Shown piece after piece: positions 23,801 to 33,418 of a stretch of 64,000 bases of DNA. Made by a program: the position numbers and the translations under genes. Position 1 is the first letter of the stretch; the number at the start of each line of letters is the position of its first letter. A model generated the notes under the pieces. The model made no database searches. It saw only the letters and a list, made by a program, of their open reading frames with translations, and had not been told where the DNA came from. The stretch is from NCBI RefSeq assembly GCF_037975245.1, contig NC_092580.1, forward strand, positions 25,278,501 through 25,342,500. The letters run 5' to 3'. Source of the stretch: Apostichopus japonicus (Eukaryota; Echinodermata; Holothuroidea; Aspidochirotida; Stichopodidae).

Positions 23801-26800
23801 ATTTCCAAAATAGTGCCAATTTCTCTAGTAATCTCTGAAAACTTCAACTAGTCCGGGTGAAAATTAGTTCACATTCTGCTTGCATCACTAACCGTACTAT
23901 TGTGTATCTTGCCTGAACTGCTGCCTGGCTAGTGCCATATTTTAACCAAATATAAAATCCATGTTAATATCTAACCAGCTAATAAGATATGCAGATATTA
24001 CTTGATATATAATTAAGGATTATCTGGCTCAGGTATAGAATAGTCTACATTGACCCACATCTGTATCAGATAGTTTTATGTGGTTGACTCTTATCTCCTG
24101 GAGGAAAGACACATTTAATAAAAGCACCTACCTGGACCGCCCAGCGCAGATTGAGCCAAGGGGCTGAGGCCTAGAGGACAGAATGTCAGCACCAATATCC
24201 CCTAGGCTCAAATGGTTAAAGATTGATCACTCTGCATGAATTTTGGCAGATCTTTCCCACTCAACACACAAAACAACTTACTGGTTGCCAGGCGATGAAG
24301 TAACGGACATTGTCATCTCGACTGCATTTTCCACTTTTCCTTGTGTTGAAAGACGGCAATAGGTGAACCAATGCAAAGAGACCGTACATGGATGCATGTT
24401 CTAAAGAAGAAAATGAAAAGTTTCTTAATAATGAAAAACATAAAAACAGATTACATATCTCAACAAAACAGATGTATATGTCAACAAAATAGTGTGACGT
24501 GTCAGTTAGTAATTGTTTGTTCCTACTACTTGCTCTAGAAATTGCAATATACAAATTACACATAGGCACTGCATGCCAAAAAAAAAAAAAACATTAATCT
24601 GATATACTTTTATGTCCACTGAACCCAATTACATAGGCCTGTGTCAATTTCACAGTCATAGGTCTTTTCAGTCACTAAAATAAATATGGTGGAAGACTGA
24701 AGGATTTCTGGGATGCTTCTATAATTGAAATTGGTTAGGCCAGGAAATTAATACTTTTGCTTATTGAATACACTGTTGGATGGAGGAAACTAAGGCATCA
24801 AGTGGTACAGTAACTCGTATCAATGAATGAACCAAGCAAGTGGCTATACAGGTACAACCCTACACCACCAGACCTACAACATTGGTTCTAGAATGTTTCT
24901 AGAATAATAACACACCCCTCCACCCACAGCGCTTTAACAGTACGTGGCTCAAGAAAATTTCCTTCAGTTTACCCTTACTCCACAGCTGGAAAGAAAGCAA
25001 AAGTGAACAGGGTTGCCAGCTTAGTCAATTTTAGTGCATGGGCCTAAGAACTGGCTACAAATTTTAGTTATAACCTTTGATCTGAAATCTGGATACAAGT
25101 TTTAATCCACTGATTTCAACAATTTGCGAGCAATCTGATAATGATCTGGCTATTTTTGATTCACACGCTGCAGCCTGAATTGACACTTAAATGATCTTTG
25201 ACCTCAATTTTTGGATACACTCGTGATGGGTCCCCTCCCATGGATCAGCTTAGCCAAGTTAGCTTCAGTACTTGAAAATTCACATAAGACTGCAGGAGAT
25301 AATACCACTTAATGAACTATCGTTAAACAGGTAGATGCCCACCAACCACATAAGCTCCCACCAACTTCTATGGTGTCAGAACTTAAGTCTTCTTCAAAAT
25401 CTAGATTGGAATGTAATTCAGTTTTGGTTTAATCACTTTCATTCATTTCTTCCATGTATGTCTAAAGAAAGTTGGGTACCAGACAAACTGTTAACAGCAT
25501 TGCCACTTTTCTGTACATGATCTTACCTATAGCAGTCTTTTAAAGAGCTAACATACCAAATATTCACTACAGAAAACTTGACTGAACTTGCATAATGAGA
25601 GTCACATGACTACAAAATGTTAGCACTTTTTTGAAACATACCCTCAGACTTTTCTGTTTCTTCAAATTCAAACTGAAGGTCCCGCAGAGCTGAGTTGGTG
25701 AGTACATGCTATGTACTTCCAAATGAAGCGGGAATGTTCCCCCTTTCATCAAAAAGTTATTGGCGACCTGATCTCCATACATCTGCTCAAAGTCTTGCAA
25801 AATCTACAAGTACAGGAATAGAACAAGAAAACATGCAATGAATCTCAAAACATGTCAGGTTTCTTTCATTTTTCTGCAAAAGCTCGAGTCTATAAACAGT
25901 TTCCATAAAAAAAAGCATGTTTAAAGTTTCACCGAAATTTGTTTCAAAATAATTGGAAAATTTAGCCTACCTATAATCTTTCACTTTTCATGAGAGAACA
26001 TCTTAAATGAAGCATATTTACATTGGGAGTCATCATTTCAAAAGAAAAACATATTATAGTAGGCCTTCCTTGATAGGTGCAAACAAGGCAAACATTAGGG
26101 TACACAACATTAAGCGATGCATGAAAAATGGGAAACACTATGAAGGTCAAATAAGAATAGGATGTATACAATTACTCTGATCATTATTTTATGTTTACAT
26201 TTACTTTAATTTTTCTTTAAACCTGAATAATGTATGACTGTGAAGTATGGTTTGTACTTATACTTTTTAGGCTACTTCATTTTTTAGTCGGCAATCACAC
26301 ACAGACCTTACACTGCAAAGTAACGTTAACAACACCAACGTTAGGCCTGTTACCACAATAATGTTAGGCCTAGGCTAGGCTACCACAAATTCAAAGCGTA
26401 ATATGGAGTGGCAGGCCTTCCACAACGTTCTCTTGTGGTCGTCTAGCGGCCATCGGCTCATATTCTTTAGGCATTGGCATATAAACCAATACCAATACTT
26501 ATTGCATTGGGCTTGCCTCTCTTATACGTTAAGACTCTGTGATTGCCACTTGTGCAAACACAGTAGACTGTAGTACCAGTAGCACACCTCAATCGAATCA
26601 CCATTGGCGGCCATAAAGTTAGGCCTTATAAATGTTACAATAAGGAGGTAGGCTAGGCCTATAAACGCCCAATCATAAACTTGGCATAGCCTAATGTTAT
26701 ATCAGAGCGCATTTGGCATTTACATACGTGAATAGACCTATGAAATAAGTGGTAGGCTACCATCACTAAGACGTCGACAGAGGAATTATTTCAAGGGAAT

Positions 26801-28115
26801 TCCCGACGTCATCAGCGAAGCTAGGTTATTGAAAACATGAATGATCACTCAAATTTCATAAAAGGTCGCCATATCAGCTTTCAAATATTCCTTACTCTGG
26901 TGAATATTCACAGATTTCAATTCAGAAACTTACGTCTGCCGGTGGAACGTTCGTCAGTTGTCACGTCTAGCGATGCGATATGCAACTATTTGGTTATAAC
27001 CAATAGCGTTGTTGCATGTTACTGACGTCACCGCCTTCAGCCAATCAAAAGTTAATACGAAACTTTCAGCACTTAATAAGTGCAGTGCATCACAACTACG
27101 GCGATAGCACTTTGGTATGGTGCAAGTTATTTAACACTTGAAGGTTGAGATACTAGCTCTTAAAGTGCTAATTGATGACTAGCACCGTGTTGGAGCTACT
27201 AAATTAGCACTTCAGTTTTTAGAGTGTAGAGGTATGAGATAAACAGTGGAAAGGCAAAGAGAGGATTAAGGGAAGGGGGTAGGAAATAAACTGGAGAAGG
27301 ACAAAGACAGGAAGGTGTGGAGAAAAAATGGTGGAAGAGAGCTGTGAGAAGAGGAGTGATGGAAGATCCTGCTAAGATCGAAACGTCAGGCCAACTTACT
27401 TTTACACATTCTCCTACACAGGCTCTCTAGTGGATAAGCAGTTTGCTAACAGTTTTATTTGATATCAACCCTTTAAACTGACAGAAAATATAAATAGCAG
27501 AAAATGGATGTAAAATTTGATAGCGTTTGTGATCCATTGCAAAGTAACAAACCGATACTATGCCGTATAAAAATATAAGCAAAACTCCCGCTCAAAAGTA
27601 TATTGTTTTGGTCCTTTTTACATTGCAGGTTTGAGATGATGCTGAAGATGTGGGATAAAAGTTGTGGAAAAAGACCAATCCTGCCCGTCGTTCAAAGTCA
27701 AGTAAATACTGCTCAAATGTCCATCTCAGAGGTAAATGAACAGCATTTCCTTCATGACCCTGATTTTAAAATACATGCGGCTATCATTAATGGAAGATCG
27801 CTAGCTAGCATTATGCATTGAAACGAACTACCATTAACACCTTTTTAGCCGTCCAGACTACCATACTTTCTTGTCTATTACTTCTGAGTCTTGGAGGTAA
27901 ACCAACAACGTAAAGAAAGTTGCGTTAGAAGACTGTAGGTGGGCAGGAAATGGAAAATGAAGGCAATTTCAAACTAAGGTTGGGGCGTTATTTCGTTATC
28001 CATTTATTTTCATGATAGAAATGATCCATTTCTCTTTTTTTTTAAATTTTAGGCAGGAAAACAGAATTTAGACGGGAAATGCTACATGACGGTAGTATCA
28101 GCAGACGTAGAATAA
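7180..28115 (+). CDS. Ig-domain receptor tyrosine pseudokinase, 16 exons, 810 residues
   Basis: A single-pass cell-surface receptor of the Ig-containing RTK type. Joining the exons 7180-7231, 7688-7966, 9404-9691, 9855-10166, 10843-11163, 11695-11802, 12196-12223, 12629-12687, 13344-13529, 13672-13788, 14252-14439, 14589-14708, 15289-15400, 15831-15927, 27629-27731 and 28053-28115 gives 2,433 nt, exactly 811 codons. Every junction has GT/AG ends and matching phase. Order: signal peptide, four Ig-like domains, membrane helix, short juxtamembrane segment, kinase-like domain, 20-residue tail. The kinase fold is recognisable (PPE motif, DIWSFG in helix F, KRP near the C lobe), but all phosphotransfer residues are replaced. 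Such receptors usually act as ligand-binding partners or decoys for active kinases; that role is inferred. It may be auto-annotated as FGFR-like or Cad96Ca-like. Confidence 0.85.
7688..7966 (+). CDS. Receptor exon 2: Ig-like domain 1
   Basis: Phase 1-1 exon of 279 nt. Ig signature: VTITCQIAG (first Cys), then VWRFENE (core Trp), then [13 protein letters not shown] (second Cys in the usual G-x-Y-x-C strand). Part of the ligand-facing ectodomain. A degenerate copy lies at 4376-4620. Confidence 0.85.
8023..8048. repeat. (TA)n microsatellite in receptor intron 2
   Basis: Thirteen TA units; no coding value. Confidence 0.9.
9404..9691 (+). CDS. Receptor exon 3: Ig-like domain 2
   Basis: Phase 1-1 exon of 288 nt with [10 protein letters not shown] (first Cys), [10 protein letters not shown] (core Trp) and [13 protein letters not shown] (second Cys). 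One potential N-glycosylation site lies in QNIS before the tryptophans, another in GNYS. Confidence 0.87.
9855..10166 (+). CDS. Receptor exon 4: Ig-like domain 3 (divergent)
   Basis: Phase 1-1 exon of 312 nt. FEVSCFSQS gives the first Cys and [13 protein letters not shown] the second, but the central Trp is missing and the middle strands are Thr/Asn-rich ([12 protein letters not shown]). It is a divergent Ig-like fold, supported mainly by length, phase, position and the two cysteines. Confidence 0.75.
10843..11163 (+). CDS. Receptor exon 5: Ig-like domain 4 (membrane-proximal)
   Basis: Phase 1-1 exon of 321 nt: [21 protein letters not shown] holds the first Cys and the core Trp, and [15 protein letters not shown] the second Cys. 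It was not visible as a long ORF because the frame closes soon after the donor. Confidence 0.82.
11164..11694. other. Receptor intron 5
   Basis: AT-rich intron sequence; nothing else recognised. Confidence 0.6.
11695..11802 (+). CDS. Receptor exon 6: transmembrane helix
   Basis: Encodes a short stalk, then [19 protein letters not shown], a helix of about 22 hydrophobic residues ending at the basic stop-transfer KRRK. This orients the Ig domains outside and the kinase-like domain inside. Phase 1-1, GTAAGT donor. Confidence 0.88.
11895..11944 (+). CDS. Possible alternative terminal exon just inside the membrane
   Basis: After a CTCGCAG acceptor, the phase-1 frame from exon 6 reads [15 protein letters not shown] and then TAA (11942-11944). 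Used as a last exon it would give a membrane receptor with a 20-odd-residue tail and no kinase-like domain. The full-length model skips it and splices 11802 to 12196 in matching phase. It could be a real short isoform or a chance acceptor. Confidence 0.35.
12196..12687 (+). CDS. Receptor exons 7 and 8: juxtamembrane segment
   Basis: Two short exons, 12196-12223 (28 nt) and 12629-12687 (59 nt). Together they read LKDRNLDPS, then [19 protein letters not shown]. Flanks are TTTCTACAG/GTATGT and TTTTAAAG/GTAATT. Their phases (1-2, then 2-1) are the only combination that joins exon 6 to the kinase exons in frame. Too short for any ORF scan. Confidence 0.65.
13344..13529 (+). CDS. Receptor exon 9: kinase-like N lobe, glycine-loop and VAIK region
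   Basis: Reads [14 protein letters not shown], a Tyr-rich stretch DIYYSEIEP, then [15 protein letters not shown] where the glycine loop (GxGxFGxV) should be; only one Gly-Gly pair is kept. The VAVK strand is IVANTIAG, so the ATP-anchoring Lys is replaced by Asn. Two adjacent tyrosines before the N lobe could be phosphorylation or docking sites. Confidence 0.78.
13672..13788 (+). CDS. Receptor exon 10: kinase-like helix C region
   Basis: Encodes [14 protein letters not shown] then [15 protein letters not shown], matching the RTK pattern of helix C followed by (H/N)xNI(I/V)xLLGxC. The helix C Glu that pairs with the VAIK Lys is Asn here (ISNI in place of xSEx). Confidence 0.82.
14252..14439 (+). 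CDS. Receptor exon 11: hinge, kinase insert and helix E
   Basis: [17 protein letters not shown] is a typical RTK hinge and helix D. A short basic insert ([11 protein letters not shown]) follows, then [18 protein letters not shown] for helix E. Ends phase 0 at a GTATTC donor. Confidence 0.87.
14589..14708 (+). CDS. Receptor exon 12: catalytic loop and DFG region, all key residues lost
   Basis: [20 protein letters not shown] aligns with xxHRDLAARNVLLxENxxxK: HRD is HPG (catalytic Asp to Gly) and the Mg-binding Asn is Lys. LYDFWPIDH replaces the DFG strand (Gly to Trp). The rest of the segment aligns without gaps, so these are substitutions rather than misreading. Confidence 0.87.
14732..14829. 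repeat. (TA)n microsatellite in receptor intron 12
   Basis: About 100 bp of TA units with interspersed ATC. Overlapping Tyr/Ile ORFs on both strands are artefacts. Confidence 0.95.
15289..15400 (+). CDS. Receptor exon 13: activation-segment end and helix F
   Basis: [18 protein letters not shown] gives the PPE motif and a following Tyr; [15 protein letters not shown] is the strongly conserved helix F of RTKs. Structural residues are therefore kept while the catalytic ones are lost. Confidence 0.9.
15831..15927 (+). CDS. Receptor exon 14: C lobe, G-E-x-P segment
   Basis: Reads [17 protein letters not shown] and ends [11 protein letters not shown], the usual RTK stretch between helices F and H. 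The donor splits the Met codon in phase 2 (AT/G) and pairs in frame with 27629 across an 11.7-kb intron. Confidence 0.83.
16190..16385. repeat. Left subterminal AGTGCT/AGCACT cluster of the middle transposon
   Basis: More than a dozen copies of GTGCT or AGCAC in both orientations within about 200 bp. The same word recurs near the right end (27065-27215). Clustered short subterminal repeats of this kind are typical transposase-binding arrays. Confidence 0.75.
16390..17596. other. Left interior of the middle transposon, no gene recognised
   Basis: AT-rich, lies 3' of the transposon gene. The ORF at 17148-17351 has no recognised features. Confidence 0.5.
17755..18115. repeat. Left subterminal GTTGGGTAA/TTACCCAA cluster of the innermost transposon
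   Basis: About fifteen copies of (T/A)GTTGG(G/T)(T/C)AA or its complement, for example TAGTTGGGTAAATTATTTTA then CCCATTATTGGTTAAT. A matching cluster lies at 23405-23550. The motif differs completely from the AGTGCT array of the element it landed in. Confidence 0.8.
18116..20046. other. Interior of the innermost transposon, no gene recognised
   Basis: AT-rich. Contains a short tandem repeat of ATAATTATATCATG (18613-18651, almost three units). ORFs at 19415-19597 (plus) and 19611-19820 (minus) have no recognisable domain. A GC-richer patch at 19610-19900 may be a second promoter-like region. Confidence 0.45.
20640..21150. repeat. Probable repeat insertion inside the innermost transposon
   Basis: Shows a G-rich block (20812-20832) and repeated TTCCCTGA/CCCTAA/CCCTGACT phrases ending AGGATGGCTGGCAACCCT, followed by a C-run. 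It looks like a common interspersed repeat, but I could not assign a family or define its ends. Confidence 0.4.
22880..23100. promoter_or_regulatory. GC-richer promoter-like patch of the innermost transposon
   Basis: Directly upstream-to-overlapping the first SAM exon on the minus strand. Contrasts with the AT-rich surroundings by repeated CCTAACGTTAGGCCTAG-type words and several CpGs. A similar word set (AACGTTAGGCCT, GTTAGGCCTAGGCTAGGCTA) occurs at 26325-26385, near the 5' end of the middle transposon's gene. Confidence 0.4.
25804..27060. other. 5' region of the middle transposon gene, promoter-like
   Basis: Holds the GTTAGGCCTA-rich patch (26325-26385, 26615-26665), several CpGs, and a candidate minus-strand first exon ending at 26934. 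Upstream coding exons, including any SAM domain, were not recognised here. Confidence 0.4.
27629..27731 (+). CDS. Receptor exon 15: end of the kinase-like C lobe
   Basis: [20 protein letters not shown] aligns with the RTK segment (Y)ELMLxCWxxxPxxRPxFxxL, keeping the structural Trp and Arg-Pro. It joins in phase 2 to 15927 and so proves that the nested transposons lie in an intron that can still be spliced. Confidence 0.87.
28053..28115 (+). CDS. Receptor exon 16: C-terminal tail
   Basis: Phase 0 from GAG/GTAAAT at 27731. Reads [20 protein letters not shown] and TAA (28113-28115). A single Tyr lies in the tail. Confidence 0.72.
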   Translation, partial: AGKQNLDGKCYMTVVSADVE

Positions 28116-31100
28116 CAGTAAAACTGCAGAAATATAAAGACTACTGAATGTCAAAATTACCGTTTCGAATTCCCAATCGGTCAAGTTGGACAAATCTTCA
28201 AGTAAACTAAACTAAACTAAGGAGCTTACTTCTTCATACAGTTATATATAAAGACTGTTGGGTAGACAAATGTTTTCTAAATTGACATGCACTGTTTAGT
28301 AATGTATGTTAATTAGAGGAGCCGCGTGTAGAACTTGTTTGATACTCAGTATCCCTCAACCGCACGATATATTTTACACGTTATGTTCACGTATTCTTGG
28401 TTGCAATTGAAAATAACTCTCATCCGGCCAAATTTGCCAGAGTGCACGTTTGTGTTGTAAACGTCCACGGTACTTAATAGCATGTAGTTTATCACAGGAG
28501 CAATTGGAACTCGAAGTGACGCAGGACATTGTTAGCCATCTTTTGTCATAAATAGTCCTCTTCATCACACTTTGGGTGCATAATAGGCTAGTCCGCTAGT
28601 CCACTGTAAACAACAGTTTCACAGACATATATGCTTCTAAGGTTACGGTAGCTACAGTGGACTTAGTCTTATTATAAATTTCATTCAGCAAACATTAATG
28701 TAAACCATGGGACATTTACAATGATTTTACCACAAGGGTGATAAATTGTATCTTTTAGGTCATAGGGTAAACATTAACGGTTTATATTCTCACATGAAGA
28801 GGTAGCAGGCTGGTGTAGTCACACATGTTCTAAACAATTGGTGCTTAAGTATATTTTAACATTATAAACCTGATTTTGAAGTACAAAGCGCACTTTCTCG
28901 GTAACGTCGTAAGACGACCATGTAAATACATTACCTAGAACTATCTATTTCTGGTTGTCATTTATTACTTAGGCTTCCCTAAAGTTCAATTTCAATATCT
29001 CAAGCACTGCATCGCTAAAATGGTAAAGATATGTATATCTAATATATGGATGTATTGGCACTTATTTGGAATACAATGTCTGACTCAGCAATTTATTTGG
29101 ATTTAAAGCAAAGAAATATATGGATAGACTTGCAAAATGATATTACGACGTTTACTTCTATAGTGGATTTACACTAGTATGTAAAGTGACCATTGAAAGT
29201 AATGCTTTAGCAATTTAAATAATGAGTGTCATGTGGGAAAGTGTCGTCGGCATCCATTGAGAATTGTTGTCGGCCTTGATGCTCGGAAACATGGGATTTC
29301 GTACATTTAATGGATGCTTACGTAGAACGGTATGACTATACATAAAACACTATCCTTATATTACTGGTGTTCAGGCGCGTAGCCAACCTTGATGATGTGC
29401 TGGGCAAAGCTAAATTTGAGGCCCCATTTTAATAGATGCTATTTTCAGTTTAACTAACGCTTGTATCGATATTTGTGTTATCACAGCATAGGCTGTATGT
29501 TATGTTGCGAACCTGAAATTTAAGAAAGGGGATGGGGGGTGGAGGGGGGGGAACAAAATTCGACAAAAGGGTCTTAGATGCAAGATGTTGCTATCATATT
29601 CATCGTTTCAACTACATTTTTTTATCACGACTTTGCATGCGTGTGTTCGGTAGTGGGGAGAGAAGTGGAGACAATATACTACTTTGTGCCAGTTTTTGTT
29701 TACGTATTATCTTGATAAAACTACTATATGAACAGGTAAAATTACTCGATATTTCGATTAACCCATGAGCTTAGTACAGTTTGATAACTATGAAATGATT
29801 TAGAATCCCAATTGAAGGTTTGTAAAGTTATATGTATTAACTCAAGAGATTAAGATCTTTATATGGTTTGTAGTTACATGCAAGAACTCTAAGGTTGCTG
29901 TAATTTTATTTAGTGATAACAAAAGTGCTGGGATATGTGATATGCTGTGATGATTTTCATTGTATTGAGAAGTCGCTGACGTATCGCTACTAACAGAGAG
30001 AATGGTATAGGATTTAAAAAAGGCCAAGCGTGCAACAATGTAACTTTAACATTAACGATTAAAGTTAATGTTTTTTTTTTGTTCCAATTAATAATTATGA
30101 GTAAAATGTTTAGTTGGTTACATTGTAACCAATACACCGACGTGTCGTTATTTCCAATTGTGAAAGAATAGAGATATATCATTAATGCATCATTGCTGTC
30201 ATTTAATGTAAATTTCGAATTTATATTTTTAACTTTTAAGTACGACAATATCTGTCACCTACTTTCTGTTTAAACAGCACCTTCAGATGTTAATTGTGTA
30301 CCCTTGAAAAAATTAAACTGGTGTAATTAAAAATTTAAATGTCTTTATAACTTGAGTCTTTTCACAAAATAACACTTCACAAAATCACCACGTGTTATTT
30401 TTATCTAAGGAAAAATAGTAAATTAATATTCCATTGTAACTAAAAATAATGTAAAGTCACTTAAAAATCTTTTAGCACACATTTAACAGATTTAATGAGT
30501 TGTTTAAGGGTTTCAATGAATAAATCATATTCTTTTCATGGTATTGCTGGTGATGTTTGAAACAGAAACAAAAAGTAATTAAGGTAACACGAAGTAAAGG
30601 TAAACATGGACGCGTGTCGTGAATTTAGCTATTGAAATTATAGTATGGTAGACTTGTACACAAATGGTTTCCAACTTGCGCAACTAGGCTAATGTATCAA
30701 GCTTCTTTCTTTATCCCTGGTCAAGTTTTAATGTCATTGAATGTAAAACCATAGTTTCGAAATACAGTCTTTACCCCAGGAATTGCTTAATTAATATCGA
30801 TAGTTTTGTAAAGGTTTAAAATTTATAGCTATTGAAAGTAGCTGCTTTACCAACACATTCCCTTTTGAAAAATATTTTTGTTATTTCTCATGATGGTAAC
30901 TGATAGGTTGAACAATTATTACACCTATCTGAACGGGCACCAAAATGATATATTTATAGCTAACACCTATTTAAATTACACGGTAAATTGCATATATTTG
31001 ATCAAAATGGTTATCCAAGAGACGTCAAAGACGTACGGTAGACGATGTCAAACAAGCAAAACAAATAAGGAACACAATAGCGTTATATCACGAGCGTCCT

Positions 31101-32781
31101 AGCCGGGGATACTTTTCTCAAGACTTCTGTGGAGCGAGAAAAGTCCCTTGTTTATAAGTAAGGACCTTTTTCCGATTTAACGTAATGCACGGTCATATCT
31201 TACTGGAATGGCAACTGTATGAAATAATCTGTTTGTGATATTTGCAAACAAGAAAGAAAGAAGAATCAAGCCTGTTAAAAACCACAAAAGAAATACAATA
31301 AATTCTAGAACCATCTTTGCATACAGATCACTGAAATTAGTAAATTTTAGATATACATAATCTTTAAAGAAAACAAATAAAAAATATAACATTATAAAAC
31401 AAAAAGGAAATACAAAAGTTGACCTTACTTTCGTGGAGTGAGCGTGTACCAAGTCTATATTTGTTAGGGTAAAATGGGAATTAAATGCATGTGCGGGGTT
31501 TATTTATGGGAATCTATAGCGATTTCGTGTAAAAAATTAATTACATCGTTAATAATACATATATAGGCCATGGTGCTAAGGGGATCTAGCTGATCTAAGT
31601 CAAACACGAAGTATATGAACCCCACTGTTTCCTAGCAAATAAATATGATGGGATGATATCCCGCCTATTTCATGGATGGTTGCTTTCCTCTCAATAAATC
31701 AGCATGAATAAATGTTGTGAGATAGAAGTCTCATAGGAACTGAAAATTATTCTGATTAAAGATGTTGCATTACAAAATATAAAAATGGGAGACGAAAATG
31801 TTTTTTAATGACAGTTGACACGATTATTACTCTTTTAACAAAGGAATTAATGATTTCAGAATATTTTTTTACAGTTGCATGAACTAGCAAGACATTATTG
31901 TGCTATTAAGTCAAGTGAACATCGATGGTCAATGTTTTGCAGGCAAAAGTTTGTTTTCTTAGATGTAAATTGCAAACAATCCCTCTATTTCCAATCTTTT
32001 GTAGAGTAAAGTGTACAGGTACCTAAACGTGTAGTTTGGGGTGTTGCATTTGTTGAATATTTGACCCTGAAGGTTGTATTGTTTAATTTGGAATCTTGTC
32101 ACTCCCAGGTTTCTTTGTATCTTTCTAAGGGTGACTCAAATGTACTCAAATGTAACAAAAATGCTAATAGCTCACCTAGTTGAACTAATGGTTTAGAATA
32201 GCGTATCCTAGCATTGTCGGAATGTTAATCATCTGACAAACAGCTTTGTTTTACAACTGTCGATGAATCAGAACAAAAACATTGAAGCATGAAAAGAACG
32301 TTAAGCTTTTGATGTGAGTTGACAGTAATATTAAACTACGAAAAGTCACCCCATTTTAACCTCCATTATTTCACACAATTAACATTGCCTACTTTCATCT
32401 GGTTTCAATGAAAAATATTTAAATATACTTTACTTGTAGGTCCTTGCTAGAATAGTCTTATAGTTTCACTTCGTGTTGAGTTTCCAGCAGACCGAGTCAT
32501 GTAAAACTAACACATAACATCAACTAAATACTTCGTTATGTAAGTAGGAAATGTTTTTTAAAATCACTTTGCAACTTCTATAAAAATGTGAATTTTCAAT
32601 CTTTTAATTTAATACAGGCAAATTTCCATAATTTCATTGTTCCCGGTACGATTTTTCCAAATATATATATCTTTTTGTTGAAACTCAAAACACAGCTTAA
32701 ATAATTTGAAGATGAACAATGGACATTGTGTTCTTTACCGAATGTGTCACTCTATGACTTCTGTTTGTCGTTTTTCGACAG
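28116..32781. other. Intergenic, no gene recognised
   Basis: AT-rich. Near 29367 a phrase CAGGCGCGTAGCCAACC resembles the end of a common DNA element but no opposite end was found. A G-rich run lies at 29527-29550 and a 9-bp perfect stem (AACATTAAC/GTTAATGTT) at 30047-30071. ORFs of 60-110 codons here show no domain or splice support. Confidence 0.5.
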
Positions 32782-32925
32782 GTCCTTAGGCACAAGCCTT
32801 ATAGCTAATCATGGATTTCGAAACTCATCCAAGACTAACTGTCATTTTATATTATGAAAATGCATTTCTTTGGATGGAAATAGGCTCACTTAGTGTTTAG
32901 AGCCAAGCATGTGACTTTTATAAGC
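32782..32925 (+). pseudogene. Relic of the last exon of an FBXO31-like gene
   Basis: After a TTCGACAG acceptor it reads SLGTSLIANHGFRNSSKT then NCHFIL and TGA. It is plainly a copy of the intact terminal exon at 42508 (YFGTGLIAMHGFRNSSRT). A deletion removes the DEDVF segment, and a TAG replaces Tyr in SLSVYSR. The downstream sequence TGTCATTT...GGATGGAA(A/C)T(A/G)GGCTCACTTAG is also shared. Confidence 0.82.
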
Positions 32926-33418
32926 AGCAATGTTTGCTCTACAATTTGTGTAATTTATCATGTTGGGGCTTTTCTATCATTCAAATAGATTGTTGCAACA
33001 TTATAAACATATTATTTGCAGGCTACAAAAGTTAAATATCTGTTCTAGCACATATCAGTTCCATTTGTGCAATTGTGATTATTGTTTAACAATGAGCGTA
33101 ATCATACCTTTCAGTAATATTGCAATATAACAACGTTTGCTTATAGCTGGAATGTACCAATTTGAAACTATTTCTATTTTGCCGTAATATTTATCTAAGT
33201 TTGAAACGTTGTGTATGTTAGAGTGTTAGATTAACTTGACAAGATATTTGAAAATGTTTGTAGAGTGTAAATCCTGTGGGTATCCGTGTGGGTGATTTAA
33301 GAATGGTAAGGACATAAATTCACAATAATTCGATTAATTCATAAAACAAACTGGAATGCGTAATGAACAACTCCAGGACGCACATTAAGCTAATATGTTA
33401 GATATTGTTGACACAGCA

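Larger units (their letters stand above)
17597..26934 (-). pseudogene. SAMD3-like gene of the middle transposon, broken and interrupted
   Basis: Recognised pieces, in transcript order: a possible 5' exon ending at 26934 (GCAGAC/GTAAGT); 25803-25642; 24400-24282; 23770-23563; and, after the inner transposon, 17743-17597 ending in TAA. They match, by memory, large SAM-domain proteins abundant in fish genomes and labelled SAMD3-like: [17 protein letters not shown], then [18 protein letters not shown], then [15 protein letters not shown] and VVLDGVALP, then [13 protein letters not shown] and [18 protein letters not shown]. Lesions: a frame change late in the first listed exon, a TAG in place of Gln just before PHLLDIG, one extra T in the T-run after DLQQ, and the 5.8-kb insertion. 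No SAM part was found for this copy. Product role is unknown; linkage to the ends suggests the transposon's own protein. Confidence 0.72.
16174..27226. mobile_element. Middle DNA transposon, TA target duplication, about 5.2 kb without its insert
   Basis: Termini CACTCTAAAAAACAAAGTGC (16174 on) and, reading inward from 27226 on the other strand, CACTCTAAAAACTGAAGTGC. Both ends are flanked by TA (16172-16173, 27227-27228). Both subterminal regions are crowded with AGTGCT/AGCACT words. It carries a decayed multi-exon minus-strand gene of the SAMD3-like family. A second, related transposon is inserted in that gene (17744-23560). Confidence 0.8.
15971..27405. mobile_element. Outermost inverted-repeat element in the receptor intron
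   Basis: Left end 15971-16017 and right end 27360-27405 are inverted copies of about 44 bp: GTAAAAGTAAGTTGGCCTGA then CGTTTC(A/G)ATC(C/T)TAGCAGG and ATCTTC, with two mismatches visible. Without the nested elements only about 380 bp remain and no reading frame, so it looks like a small foldback or MITE that later served as a landing site. No convincing target duplication was found at its edges. Confidence 0.65.
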
